Source: Clostridia bacterium
Lineage (GTDB): Bacteria; Bacillota_A; Clostridia; Oscillospirales; Acutalibacteraceae
DNA: 17,643 nt
Direction of reading: 5' to 3'
Assembly (NCBI GenBank): GCA_024699005.1
Contig: JAILQN010000030.1
Location: forward strand, 1-17,643
Shown: one piece after another, positions 5,715 through 13,771 of the stretch
Layout of the letters: each line of letters starts with the position of its first letter
Position numbering within the stretch: position 1 is the stretch's first letter
Notes under the pieces: generated by a model
Databases searched by the model: none
Told to the model about the DNA's origin: nothing
The model's input: only the letters and a program-made list of their open reading frames with translations
Translations under genes and position numbers: made by a program

Positions 5715-8162
5715 ATGAAAAAACAAAACAACACTCTTGCGCTGCCGCTTATTACACTTTACGACGGGATACTGTTTCCGGGTACGATACTTCACGTACC
5801 GGTATACGATCCCCGGAACGCCTATACTGCGGCGAAAGCGATAAATGACGAAAGCAACGTATTCTGCGTTCTCGCTGTAGACCCGACTCCGGGTACCGTG
5901 ATCTCAAAAGAAACTCTTGCTCCCGTAGGCGTAGTTGCAAAGGTCAGGCAATTCCTGCGCGGCGACAGAACGACTCCCCCCGAGGTTATACTCGAGGGCA
6001 TGTTTCGTATGGTGCTTGACGGCGTCGAACGCACCGACGACGGACTTCTGTGCCGTCTTGATGAGTTCATACCCGAACCGTACAAGGCAGACTCAAGATA
6101 TGACAGGGCATTGAGACGCAAGGTCACCACCCTTCTCAAGGAATATATTTCAAAGGCGGAAAGCAGCGAGATAACCGAACCTGAGGGTATGGAAAACGCA
6201 GCCAAGCTCTCTGTCGGAGATTTTGCCGATACCGTAGCTTCTTGCATGTTAAGTCTCAGCGCCGCGAGGCAGCAGACCGTCCTGGAGATCGCCAATGAGC
6301 GGGAAAGGCTTGAATCTGTCCTCAGCGCGCTGAAAGGCGAGCTCGACTATTTCGAGCTTGAGGGCGATATAGACAATAAAGTCCACTCCGCAATGGATGA
6401 TAACCAACGAGAGTTTTACCTTCGCGAACAGCTCAGAATAATTAATGAAGAACTGGGAGAGGTATCGGGCGACGACGTTTCCGTTTATTCGGAAAAGCTT
6501 TCAAAATTAAATCTCCCCGAGAAAATCAAATCCAAATTAGCCGAAGAGATACAGCGGCTCGGCCGTATGCAGGAAGTCTCTCCCGATGCTTCGATCATAC
6601 GCACGTATCTCGACAAGTGTCTTTCGCTGCCATGGAATATGTTCACAGAGGACGATTTCAACCTTGACAGAGCCCTCGCCGTGCTTGACCGCGATCATTA
6701 CGGCATGAAAGAGGTCAAAGACAGAATAATCGAGTATCTTGCCGCCATTTCACGCGCCCCGAAACTTAAAGGTCAGATCATATGCCTTGCCGGCCCTCCC
6801 GGAGTCGGCAAAACGTCTATAGGCAAATCCATAGCCGAAGCAACGGGCAGGAAATATGAGCGTCTTTCCCTGGGTGGTGTAGATGATGAGGCTGAGCTCC
6901 GCGGTCACAGACGAACTTATATCGGAGCAATGCCCGGCCGGATAATAAATGCGATGATAAACGCCGGCAGCATGAATCCGCTCATTCTTCTGGATGAAGT
7001 AGACAAGCTCGGCTCCGGAGGATTCCGGGGCGATCCTGCAGCGGCCCTTCTGGAGATCCTGGACGGTGAACAGAACTTCGAGTTTACCGATCATTATATC
7101 GATTTCCCGTTTGATCTTTCAAACGTACTGTTCGTTACAACGGCTAACGATAAATACACAATTCCCGATGCTCTTCGCGACAGAATGGAGATAATCGAAC
7201 TTCCGTCTTATACACACACAGAAAAATTCAATATAGCAAAAAAACACCTTATTCCCAAACAACGGAAAGCCCACAATATAAAATCGTCCGAGCTCAGAAT
7301 CACGGATGCGGCTGTAAATGCGATAATTGAGCACTACACACGTGAAGCCGGAGTGAGGGTCCTTGAAAGGAATATAGCGAAAATATGCCGGAAGGCCGAT
7401 ATCAGATTCCTTAAAGGTGAATCCAAAGTAAGCGTCACTCCTAAAAATCTATCCGACTTTTTAGGCGCGGCAAAAATAAGAGAAGACGACGATGACAATT
7501 CCGACGCTGTTGGCGCGGTAAACGGACTTGCATGGACAAGTGTAGGCGGCGTCATCATGAACTGTGAAGTGATCGCTTTTCCCGGAACAGGCAAAGTAAA
7601 AGTCACAGGCTCTTTGGGCGGCGTTATGAAAGAAAGCGTCGGCATAGCACTCAGTCTTGTACGATCACGGGCTGCGGAGTACGGTATCCGCTCCGATTAT
7701 TATAAGAAACACGATATCCACGTTCATTTTCCGGAGGGTGCAGTACCCAAAGACGGTCCGTCCGCAGGCATAACTATAACGACCGCTCTCTTTTCCGCAT
7801 TTTCGGATACTCCCGTGCGCGGTGACGTCGCCATGACAGGAGAGATCACTCTCAGGGGCAATGTTCTGCCTATCGGCGGTCTTCGCGAAAAAGCCATGGC
7901 CGCATACAGGCGCAGGATCAAAACAGTCATCATTCCGGAAAAGAATCTGCCTGATCTCGAGGAAATAGACGAAGAAGTCAAAAACAGCATCCGTTTTGTT
8001 CCGGTCAGATCAATAGACGAAGTACTTAAAACAGCGTTTGTAAGAATGCCGGATCCCATCGCAGAATCAGAGGATCCCGCCGGAGATACGACAGACGACG
8101 ATTCCTCATATTCGGATCAGAATGAACCTCTTTCACTCTCCTGCAACATCCAGAATGATTGA
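5715..8162 (+). CDS. lon: ATP-dependent Lon protease (LonA)
   Basis: An 815-residue LonA that unfolds and degrades misfolded and regulatory proteins in the cytoplasm. Its three parts are all present: the N-terminal substrate-binding domain with helical arm (1 to about 315), the AAA+ ATPase with Walker A GPPGVGKT (360-367) and Walker B ILLDE (Asp427, Glu428), and the C-terminal protease with the Ser-Lys dyad. Ser683 lies in PKDGPSAG and Lys726 in LREKAMAA; their 43-residue spacing equals that of E. coli Lon (679/722). Beyond the protease domain is an acidic tail of about 38 residues (from about 777; ESEDPAGDTTDDDSS), longer than usual. The ribosome site is weak (GGA 5707-5709, after a T-run). 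The TGA overlaps the engB start by 8 nt. In Bacillus, lonA is likewise followed by ysxC (engB); here there is no clpX upstream. Confidence 0.97.
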   Translation: MKKQNNTLALPLITLYDGILFPGTILHVPVYDPRNAYTAAKAINDESNVFCVLAVDPTPGTVISKETLAPVGVVAKVRQFLRGDRTTPPEVILEGMFRMVLDGVERTDDGLLCRLDEFIPEPYKADSRYDRALRRKVTTLLKEYISKAESSEITEPEGMENAAKLSVGDFADTVASCMLSLSAARQQTVLEIANERERLESVLSALKGELDYFELEGDIDNKVHSAMDDNQREFYLREQLRIINEELGEVSGDDVSVYSEKLSKLNLPEKIKSKLAEEIQRLGRMQEVSPDASIIRTYLDKCLSLPWNMFTEDDFNLDRALAVLDRDHYGMKEVKDRIIEYLAAISRAPKLKGQIICLAGPPGVGKTSIGKSIAEATGRKYERLSLGGVDDEAELRGHRRTYIGAMPGRIINAMINAGSMNPLILLDEVDKLGSGGFRGDPAAALLEILDGEQNFEFTDHYIDFPFDLSNVLFVTTANDKYTIPDALRDRMEIIELPSYTHTEKFNIAKKHLIPKQRKAHNIKSSELRITDAAVNAIIEHYTREAGVRVLERNIAKICRKADIRFLKGESKVSVTPKNLSDFLGAAKIREDDDDNSDAVGAVNGLAWTSVGGVIMNCEVIAFPGTGKVKVTGSLGGVMKESVGIALSLVRSRAAEYGIRSDYYKKHDIHVHFPEGAVPKDGPSAGITITTALFSAFSDTPVRGDVAMTGEITLRGNVLPIGGLREKAMAAYRRRIKTVIIPEKNLPDLEEIDEEVKNSIRFVPVRSIDEVLKTAFVRMPDPIAESEDPAGDTTDDDSSYSDQNEPLSLSCNIQND

Positions 8163-8733
8163 TTTCAACGGTTTCATCTACGAAAAATCCTTCGGCGCAG
8201 CTTCTCAGCTGCCGCCTGCGACTTTACCCGAGATCGCCTTCTCGGGCCGTTCCAACGTGGGTAAATCTTCTCTTATCAACAAGCTCTGCAACAAGAAGGG
8301 ACTTGCGAAGACAAGCTCCGTACCCGGAAAAACGGCAACCGTCAACTTTTTCAAAAGCGGAAACATAAGGCTCGTCGATCTGCCGGGGTACGGCTACGCG
8401 AAACGTCCCGACGCCGAACGCAGACGCTGGGCGGAACTCATGGAGGCGTATTTCAATACCGGAAGAGAGATAAGACTTGTCGTTCAGCTTATAGATATGC
8501 GTCACGCGCCGTCCGCTGATGATAAAACAATGCTTGATTTTTTGAATAAATCCGGTTATAAGTATATCATCGCTCTTACAAAAGCGGACAAACTCAAACC
8601 AACTGAACTCAAGAAACGACGGGAGGAGATCGTCGGCGAGCTGAATGAAGCGCAAGCCGTCGCAATAATCGAGACTTCCGCTGAAAAGAACACCGGTATC
8701 AAAGAGCTTAAAGCAGTAATAGATAAAAACTAA
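8155..8733 (+). CDS. engB: Ribosome biogenesis GTP-binding protein EngB (YsxC/YihA)
   Basis: A 192-residue GTPase needed for late 50S subunit assembly. Motifs by residue from this start: G1 GRSNVGKSS (31-39), switch I PGKTATVNFF, G3 DLPG (75-78), G4 TKAD (142-145) and a G5-like ETSAEKNTG. An ATG 33 nt upstream (8122) is in frame and would add 11 residues (MNLFHSPATSR). I prefer 8155 because the resulting MIDFNGFIYEKSFG matches the family N-terminus, and because the extra residues would be read from DNA still coding for the Lon tail. Neither ATG has a clear Shine-Dalgarno. With start 8155 the gene overlaps lon by 8 nt, which suggests coupling by re-initiation. lysA follows 19 nt later. Confidence 0.95.
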   Translation: MIDFNGFIYEKSFGAASQLPPATLPEIAFSGRSNVGKSSLINKLCNKKGLAKTSSVPGKTATVNFFKSGNIRLVDLPGYGYAKRPDAERRRWAELMEAYFNTGREIRLVVQLIDMRHAPSADDKTMLDFLNKSGYKYIIALTKADKLKPTELKKRREEIVGELNEAQAVAIIETSAEKNTGIKELKAVIDKN

Positions 8734-8752
8734 ACTTACGGAGGACAATCTC

Positions 8753-10051
8753 ATGTTCGTATCCGACTGTCTTGGCATCAACGAAAAGGGACATCTGACC
8801 ATCGGCGGGAAAGACACCGTTTCCCTCGCATCAAAGTACGGCACTCCCCTTATGGTATTTGACGAGGATTCCATACGTGCGAATATGCGCCACTTCAGGG
8901 ATTCCATTGACAAATACTATGACGGGAACGGAATGGCGCTTTATGCGAGCAAAGCATTTTGCTGTAAGGAAATGTGCCGCATCGCCGACAGTGAAGGCCT
9001 CGGGCTTGACGTAGTTTCCGGCGGCGAGATCTATACTGCTCTCGCGGCTGGCTTCCCGGCTGAGCGCATGTTTTTCCACGGCAACAACAAAACCGATGAA
9101 GAGATCCGTTATGCTCTTAAAAACGGTGTCGGCAGATTTATTGTCGATAACCCGGAAGAGCTTCGCAGGCTTGATACCGCAGCCGGCGAGCTCGGGATCT
9201 GTCAGAAAATATCTCTGCGTATCAAACCCGGTATAGACGCTCACACACATGAGTTTATCAAAACCGGGCAGATAGATTCGAAATTCGGTTTCGCGATAGA
9301 AACAGGCGAAGCGATGGAATGTGTCAAGCTGGCAATCGGTTTTGAAAATGTCGAGCTGGTAGGTCTGCACTGCCATATCGGCTCTCAGGTATTCGAGGTC
9401 GATCCGTTTGTTCTCGCAGCGAAGGTCATGATGCGCTTTATCGCCGATATATGGGTTCAATTCGGCAGAAAGATCAAAGAACTCAATCTGGGCGGCGGTT
9501 TCGGCATCAAATACTCCGTTGACGATAATCCGCTGCCTCTCGGCGGCTATATGGAGCCCGTATCTGCTGCCATAAAAGATGCCGCGAAAGAATACGGTGT
9601 TGATATTCCATATATATTGCTCGAACCGGGCAGATCCGTTGTCGGAGCCGAAGGAATCACGCTCTACAAAGTCGGCTCTGTAAAAACCATTCCGGGCGTC
9701 CGCACCTACGTATCCGTTGACGGCGGAATGTCCGACAATCCGCGTTATATCCTTTATCAATCCGAATACACTGTACTTGTTGCGGACAGAGCCGGAGAAG
9801 AGAGGAACATGACCGTCACTCTTGCAGGCAAATGCTGCGAGAGCGGGGATCTCATCCAGGAGCACACGAAGACGCAGGAAGTCAAAGCCGGTGATATCAT
9901 AGCCGTTCTGACTACCGGTGCTTACTGCTATTCTATGGCGTCAAATTATAACCGCATTCCTCGGCCCGAAGTCCTGCTTGTAAAGGACGGTAAAGCCCGT
10001 ACCATCATCAAGCGCGAAACTTACGAACAGGTCTGCATCAACGACATCTGA
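8753..10051 (+). CDS. lysA: Diaminopimelate decarboxylase
   Basis: A 432-residue fold-type III PLP enzyme that decarboxylates meso-diaminopimelate to L-lysine, the last step of lysine synthesis. Key residues visible: PLP lysine Lys67 in YASKAF; HCHIGSQ (206-212); the phosphate-binding GGGFGIKY; EPGRS (291-295); the catalytic Cys362 with Glu363 in CCESGD from the partner subunit; and Tyr391/Tyr393 in GAYCYSMASNYN. Start ATG 8753 has a strong GGAGG (8740-8744) at 8 nt. There is no space for a lysine riboswitch: only 19 nt separate it from engB, so it must be expressed with the lon-engB operon or from an internal promoter. It overlaps rbgA by 1 nt through TGATG. Length and motifs are normal. Confidence 0.97.
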   Translation: MFVSDCLGINEKGHLTIGGKDTVSLASKYGTPLMVFDEDSIRANMRHFRDSIDKYYDGNGMALYASKAFCCKEMCRIADSEGLGLDVVSGGEIYTALAAGFPAERMFFHGNNKTDEEIRYALKNGVGRFIVDNPEELRRLDTAAGELGICQKISLRIKPGIDAHTHEFIKTGQIDSKFGFAIETGEAMECVKLAIGFENVELVGLHCHIGSQVFEVDPFVLAAKVMMRFIADIWVQFGRKIKELNLGGGFGIKYSVDDNPLPLGGYMEPVSAAIKDAAKEYGVDIPYILLEPGRSVVGAEGITLYKVGSVKTIPGVRTYVSVDGGMSDNPRYILYQSEYTVLVADRAGEERNMTVTLAGKCCESGDLIQEHTKTQEVKAGDIIAVLTTGAYCYSMASNYNRIPRPEVLLVKDGKARTIIKRETYEQVCINDI

Positions 10052-10908
10052 TGAATAACATAAACTGGTTCCCGGGGCACATGGCAAAGACCAGGCGTAT
10101 AATCGGAGAGCAGATGAAGCTCGTCGACGCCGTAGTCATCGTGCTGGACGCGAGGATTCCCGTTTCCAGCTGCAATCCGGAGATCGACGGCATCACAGCC
10201 GGGAAGCCGCGTATCATCATCTTCAATAAAGCCGATCTCGCGGATAAAACAAAAACCGACGAGTGGGTCTCTTACTACAGGAGCAAGGGCGTGTATTGTA
10301 TCCCCGCCAACTGTAAGACCGGCGAGGGACTGAAAGGATTCCGATCTGTCGTCAGATACGCTCTTTCCGACGTTATAAAACGCAACACTGAGCGCGGCAT
10401 GCCCGGCAAACCTCTGCGTCTGATGGTGCTGGGGATTCCTAACACGGGAAAATCCACATTCATCAACCGTATGTACGGCGGCGCGAAAGCAAAAACGGAA
10501 GACAGAGCCGGAGTCACAAGACAGAATCAATGGTATATAATCGGCGGGGGTATCGAACTTCTGGACACCCCCGGTGTATTATGGCCGAAATTTGACGATC
10601 CCGCTGTCGGTGAACGGCTCGCTTTTACGGGGGGCATCAAAGATAATATAGTCGATCCGGAAACGCTCGCCGTCAGATTTCTTGAGATCATGCGAAATGA
10701 ATATCCGGACCGTCTCGCCGCAAGATACAAGATCACGGCTTTTGAAGACGCCGAGCCTTTTGATATTCTTGAAATGATAGGCAGACGCCGCGGTCTGCTC
10801 GTTCGCGGCGGAGAAGTGGATACACAGCGCGCTTCAGGCATACTTCTCGATGAATACCGCGCCGGACTGCTGGGACGGATAACTTTTGAATCCGTACCGT
10901 TTTCCTGA
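10051..10908 (+). CDS. rbgA: Ribosome biogenesis GTPase YlqF/RbgA
   Basis: A 285-residue circularly permuted GTPase, called ylqF or rbgA, required for maturation of the 50S central protuberance region. The permuted motif order is visible: G4 NKAD (59-62) precedes G1 GIPNTGKST (128-136), followed by a switch I Thr in RAGVTRQNQW and G3 DTPG (172-175) in DTPGVLWPK. The N-terminus NNINWFPGHMAKTRR is the family signature. The C-terminal ANTAR-like helical region follows. The start is coupled to lysA by TGATG. In Bacillus rbgA also precedes rnhB, as here, so the linkage is conserved. Confidence 0.96.
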   Translation: MNNINWFPGHMAKTRRIIGEQMKLVDAVVIVLDARIPVSSCNPEIDGITAGKPRIIIFNKADLADKTKTDEWVSYYRSKGVYCIPANCKTGEGLKGFRSVVRYALSDVIKRNTERGMPGKPLRLMVLGIPNTGKSTFINRMYGGAKAKTEDRAGVTRQNQWYIIGGGIELLDTPGVLWPKFDDPAVGERLAFTGGIKDNIVDPETLAVRFLEIMRNEYPDRLAARYKITAFEDAEPFDILEMIGRRRGLLVRGGEVDTQRASGILLDEYRAGLLGRITFESVPFS

Positions 10909-10928
10909 TTACGCTGCAATTCAAGGTA

Positions 10929-10937
10929 TGATATAAC
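10929..10937 (+). promoter_or_regulatory. Possible extended -10 promoter for rnhB-yraN
   Basis: TG-A-TATAAC at 10929-10937 has the TGnTATAAC form of an extended -10 element in the 43-nt gap before rnhB. The -35 candidate 17 nt upstream is poor (TTACGC 10909-10914). Transcription would start near 10944, leaving only a few nucleotides before the ATG at 10952. It may be an internal promoter giving a nearly leaderless message, or chance in AT-rich sequence. Confidence 0.35.
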
Positions 10938-10951
10938 ACTGAAAAAAGATT

Positions 10952-11554
10952 ATGGTCACTTACGAAATCGAAACAGAATTAAAAGCGCAGGGCTACACTT
11001 TGATATGCGGAGTGGACGAAGCCGGCAGAGGTCCGCTTGCCGGGCCCGTGTATGCAGGAGCTGTAATACTCCCGGCCGGAATGGAAGATATCGGCATAAA
11101 CGATTCCAAAAAACTGTCCGAAAAAAAACGCGAAATCCTATATGATAAGATCATAGATTCAGCGTCCGCTTGGGGGATAGGTTCCGCAAGCGAACAAGAA
11201 ATAGACGAGATCAATATTCTTAATGCAGCTATGCTCGCGATGCGCAGAGCTATCGAATCTATGGCAATACGACCGGATTTCGTTCTTGCTGACGGTAACC
11301 GTAAGCCGGGTTCTCCCTATCCGGAAATGACGGTTGTCAAGGGCGACGCAAAATCAATTTCCATAGCGGCAGCCTCGATCCTCGCAAAGGTTTCGAGAGA
11401 CAGATATATGATATCTCTTTCAGAACAATATCCCGAATTTCAGTTTGATAAACACAAGGGCTACCCTACCGCTCTTCATTATGAGATGATCAAACAGTAC
11501 GGGATATTACCCGTGCACAGAAGATCTTTTCTGAAAACGCTCGATAAACACTGA
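10952..11554 (+). CDS. rnhB: Ribonuclease HII
   Basis: A 200-residue RNase HII, which cuts RNA in RNA-DNA hybrids and at single ribonucleotides built into DNA. The four acidic active-site residues are present: Asp22 and Glu23 in CGVDEAGRGPLAGP, Asp114 in LADGN, and Asp132 in VKGDA, the last two 18 apart as in E. coli RNase HII (108/126). DSKKLSEKKRE and SIAAASILAKVSRD are also typical. The ATG at 10952 has no good Shine-Dalgarno (AAAAAAG upstream). The family start lies shortly before the CGVDEAGRG motif, so this start is reasonable. yraN begins 2 nt after the stop. Confidence 0.97.
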   Translation: MVTYEIETELKAQGYTLICGVDEAGRGPLAGPVYAGAVILPAGMEDIGINDSKKLSEKKREILYDKIIDSASAWGIGSASEQEIDEINILNAAMLAMRRAIESMAIRPDFVLADGNRKPGSPYPEMTVVKGDAKSISIAAASILAKVSRDRYMISLSEQYPEFQFDKHKGYPTALHYEMIKQYGILPVHRRSFLKTLDKH

Positions 11555-11556
11555 TC

Positions 11557-11922
11557 ATGATCGCACCGCATATCAAAACCGGCCTTTTCGGCGAGATATT
11601 CGCATCCCGTTATCTCAGAGACAACGGATATGATATTCTTTCGGCCAATTTCCGTACTAATGTCGGCGAAATCGACATCATAGCGGAAAAGGACAATACG
11701 ATTTGCTTTGTTGAAGTCAAGACCCGACAGGAAGGTGGGCTTTTCCCGCCGGCTGATGCTGTCGACACCGACAAACAATCAAGAATCGAATCCTGTGCAA
11801 AGGCTTTTCTGAAGACCGTTCATCTTAACGATGATCCGTATCAGAAGATCAGATTCGACATTATAGAAGTAATTGTCAAACAGATCGGATACCGCTGCAA
11901 TCATATTATTAACGCATTTTGA
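11557..11922 (+). CDS. yraN: YraN family (UPF0102) endonuclease-fold protein
   Basis: A 121-residue protein of the YraN family. It has the restriction-endonuclease-like core typical of the family: GLFGEIFASRYLRDNGYDIL, then RTNVGEIDIIAEKDNTICFVEVKTR, in which Glu and Asp of GEID and the ExK of FVEVK form the PD-(D/E)XK-type site. The C-terminal part (RIRFDIIEV-like: KIRFDIIEVIV) also fits. A function in DNA processing or recombination is expected from the fold, but the true role of most members is unproven. It starts 2 nt after rnhB; the rnhB-yraN pairing is common in Firmicutes. No clear ribosome site, so translational coupling is likely. It is the last gene of the housekeeping block; no strong terminator follows. 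Confidence 0.93.
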   Translation: MIAPHIKTGLFGEIFASRYLRDNGYDILSANFRTNVGEIDIIAEKDNTICFVEVKTRQEGGLFPPADAVDTDKQSRIESCAKAFLKTVHLNDDPYQKIRFDIIEVIVKQIGYRCNHIINAF

Positions 11923-11950
11923 GAATATTATTCCGTCATTCTGCGATAAA

Positions 11951-11966
11951 TTGTATAAATATACAA
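11951..11966. promoter_or_regulatory. Palindrome upstream of the amino-acid ABC operon (ARG-box-like)
   Basis: TTGTATA-AA-TATACAA is a perfect 7-2-7 dyad in the 150-nt gap between yraN and the transporter, 26 bp upstream of the -35. Its core resembles arginine-repressor (ArgR) boxes, which are AT-rich dyads with TG...CA ends. Given the downstream polar amino-acid transporter this fits nutrient control, but the regulator is inferred and the match has not been scored. Confidence 0.4.
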
Positions 11967-11992
11967 AATTCTGATATTTACAAAATCGTTAC

Positions 11993-12021
11993 TTTACTAT
12001 AGTTTAAATACAGAATATAAT
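11993..12021 (+). promoter_or_regulatory. Promoter of the amino-acid ABC operon
   Basis: TTTACT (11993-11998), 17 nt, and a perfect TATAAT (12016-12021). The start near 12028 gives a leader of about 45 nt to the lipoprotein ATG at 12073. The surrounding 60 nt are very AT-rich. Confidence 0.65.
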
Positions 12022-12072
12022 CCGATACGGTAATTGATGCCAAATCAAATTCAAAACACAGGAGAAAACAAA

Positions 12073-13098
12073 ATGAAAAAGTTTATAGCTGTTATGATCG
12101 CAGCCATTATGGCACTCTGCGTATTCGCTGCCTGCGACGGCAATACCACCGAAGAGGAATCCACAGGTGCAGAAGTTGACGCTTCCGGCGTTGCCACCGT
12201 CGCTGCTTCCGGCTCCGATACCGAGAACATCATTGCCAAGGGCACACTTGTTGTCGGAATCACTGATTACGCTCCCATGGATTATAAAGACGATAACGGC
12301 GAATGGATCGGCTTTGACGCCGAATTCGCGAGAGCTGTCGCCGACAAAATGGGGGTTGCAGTCAAATTTCAGGAGATCGACTGGGACAACAAGTTCATTG
12401 AACTGAAAGCCGGTTCCATCGACTGCATTTGGAACGGTATGACCATTACCGATGAAGTCAAGCTCAACAGTGACGTAACCACCGCTTACGCGCAGAACAA
12501 GCAGATCGTCGTAATGCCCGCCGACAAACTTGCCGACTACACGACCGTTGAGTCTCTTGCCGACCTTTCCTTCGCTGTTGAGGCAGGCTCCGCCGGTCAG
12601 CTGGCTGCTGAGGACAACGGCCTTACCTTCACTGCCGTTACCGCTCAGTCCGATGCTCTTCTTGAGGTCAAATCCGGCGCTTCCGACGCCGCTATCATCG
12701 ACAGCACAATGGCTTATGCAATGACCGGTGCAGGCACCGATTACGCCGACCTCGGCGCTGGCGTGTTCCTTACAGAAGAAGAGTACGGCATCGGCTGCCG
12801 CCAGGGCAGTGACCTTGACGATGTTATCAACGGTTACATGAATGAACTCTTCATTGACGGAACGCTTTCAGAGCTCGCGGAAAAATATAAAATCGATCTT
12901 GCTGACTCTCTTAAACTTGCCGCGGGCGGTCAGGTTATTTCCGACAGTGCTGAGGCTGTTTCCGATGCAATTAACTCCGGTCTTGAAGGCCTTTCTACCG
13001 TTGCGGACGCCGCTCTTGAAGGAGCGTCAAATTTCGCCGACGCAGCTGCTGATGTTGCAGACGCCGCTATCGAGAATGTTTCCAATATCTTCGGATAA
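12073..13098 (+). CDS. Polar amino-acid ABC transporter, substrate-binding lipoprotein
   Basis: A 341-residue receptor of the family 3 solute-binding proteins. Start is ATG 12073 with AGGAG (12060-12064) at 8 nt; an in-frame TTG at 12034 has no ribosome site and would put 13 residues before a perfect signal peptide. Residues 1-20 are a lipoprotein signal ending in lipobox FAAC, so Cys21 is lipidated and the protein sits on the outer membrane face. A Glu/Thr/Ser-rich linker follows, then the binding domain (about 50-275) with GTLVVGITDYAPMDYKD and GEWIGFDAEFARAVADKMG. Ligand is probably a polar amino acid; which one cannot be told. The domain should end near EKYKIDL (about 275), yet 65 more residues follow. 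This Ala-rich amphipathic tail contains the repeat VADAALEGASNF (310) / VADAAIENVSNIF (328), 18 residues apart. Confidence 0.93.
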   Translation: MKKFIAVMIAAIMALCVFAACDGNTTEEESTGAEVDASGVATVAASGSDTENIIAKGTLVVGITDYAPMDYKDDNGEWIGFDAEFARAVADKMGVAVKFQEIDWDNKFIELKAGSIDCIWNGMTITDEVKLNSDVTTAYAQNKQIVVMPADKLADYTTVESLADLSFAVEAGSAGQLAAEDNGLTFTAVTAQSDALLEVKSGASDAAIIDSTMAYAMTGAGTDYADLGAGVFLTEEEYGIGCRQGSDLDDVINGYMNELFIDGTLSELAEKYKIDLADSLKLAAGGQVISDSAEAVSDAINSGLEGLSTVADAALEGASNFADAAADVADAAIENVSNIFG

Positions 13099-13113
13099 CA
13101 GATCCGATATAAA

Positions 13114-13767
13114 ATGCAGGTAACTTTCGGTTATGTCACCCTTGAACTTCTCAAGGGATTCGGAAAGACAGCGGAGCTCTTCGGAGCTACGCTGCTTTTT
13201 GCTATTCCGCTTGGGCTTATTTTCAGTTTTTTCTCCATGAGTAAATTTGCTCCGCTCAAGTGGGTAATGAAAACTTTCATCTGGATCATAAGAGGCACAC
13301 CCCTTATGCTCCAGCTTATCATCGTATATTACGGGCCGGGGCTTCTTTTCGGTATGGATCTGATGGAACGTTTCCATGCCGCCCTTATCGCTTTCGTTAT
13401 AAACTACGCCTGCTACTTTTCGGAGATATTCCGCGGCGGTATAGAAAGCATTCCCAAAGGTCAATACGAAGCAGGTCAGGTACTGGGCATGACAAAATCC
13501 CAGATTTTCTTCCGCGTTATTCTGCTTCAGGTCATAAAACGGATCACGGCGCCTATGAGCAACGAGATCATCACCCTCGTAAAAGATACCTCCCTTGTAC
13601 GTATCATCGCTGTATATGAGATCATCTGGTCCGGTCAGCAGTTCATCAAGTCCGCAGGTCTTATCTGGCCTCTTTTCTATACAGGCGCTTTTTATTTAGT
13701 TTTTATCGGCTTAGTGACAATTCTTTTCGGCATTGCGGAAAAGCGACTGAGCTACTTTGAGGGGTGA
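13114..13767 (+). CDS. Polar amino-acid ABC transporter, permease
   Basis: A 217-residue integral membrane protein of the HisM/GlnP type, forming the translocation channel. The N-terminus begins [34 protein letters not shown], the usual first helix. The cytoplasmic EAA-type coupling loop is clear from Glu119 ([21 protein letters not shown]) and contacts the ATPase. RGTPLMLQL and [13 protein letters not shown] are family motifs. About five membrane helices are expected. Only one permease is present, so it should work as a homodimer. The ATG at 13114 has a weak ribosome site, 15 nt after the receptor gene; the protein start matches the family. Its stop is 4 nt before the ATPase ATG. Confidence 0.95.
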   Translation: MQVTFGYVTLELLKGFGKTAELFGATLLFAIPLGLIFSFFSMSKFAPLKWVMKTFIWIIRGTPLMLQLIIVYYGPGLLFGMDLMERFHAALIAFVINYACYFSEIFRGGIESIPKGQYEAGQVLGMTKSQIFFRVILLQVIKRITAPMSNEIITLVKDTSLVRIIAVYEIIWSGQQFIKSAGLIWPLFYTGAFYLVFIGLVTILFGIAEKRLSYFEG

Positions 13768-13771
13768 GCAA

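Noticed and set aside
8122..8154. Upstream ATG giving EngB 11 more residues
   Set aside because: No ribosome site, and the extra residues do not fit the family N-terminus; the ATG at 8155 gives the usual start. Not excluded.
8734..8752. Possible lysine riboswitch before lysA
   Set aside because: The gap is only 19 nt, far too short for the L box; only a ribosome site is present.
8831..9865. A 344-codon minus-strand frame opposite lysA
   Set aside because: lysA is complete with all catalytic residues; the antisense product resembles nothing and lacks start signals.
10051..10908. G4 before G1 in RbgA, at first sight a rearranged or fused GTPase
   Set aside because: Circular permutation is normal for the YlqF/RbgA family; the gene is intact.
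12034..12072. TTG start that would lengthen the binding lipoprotein by 13 residues
   Set aside because: It has no ribosome site and would bury the signal peptide; the ATG at 12073 has AGGAG at 8 nt.
13757..13771. TTG start that would lengthen the ABC ATPase by 5 residues
   Set aside because: It overlaps the GAGGGG ribosome site that serves the ATG at 13772, and [14 protein letters not shown] is the family start.
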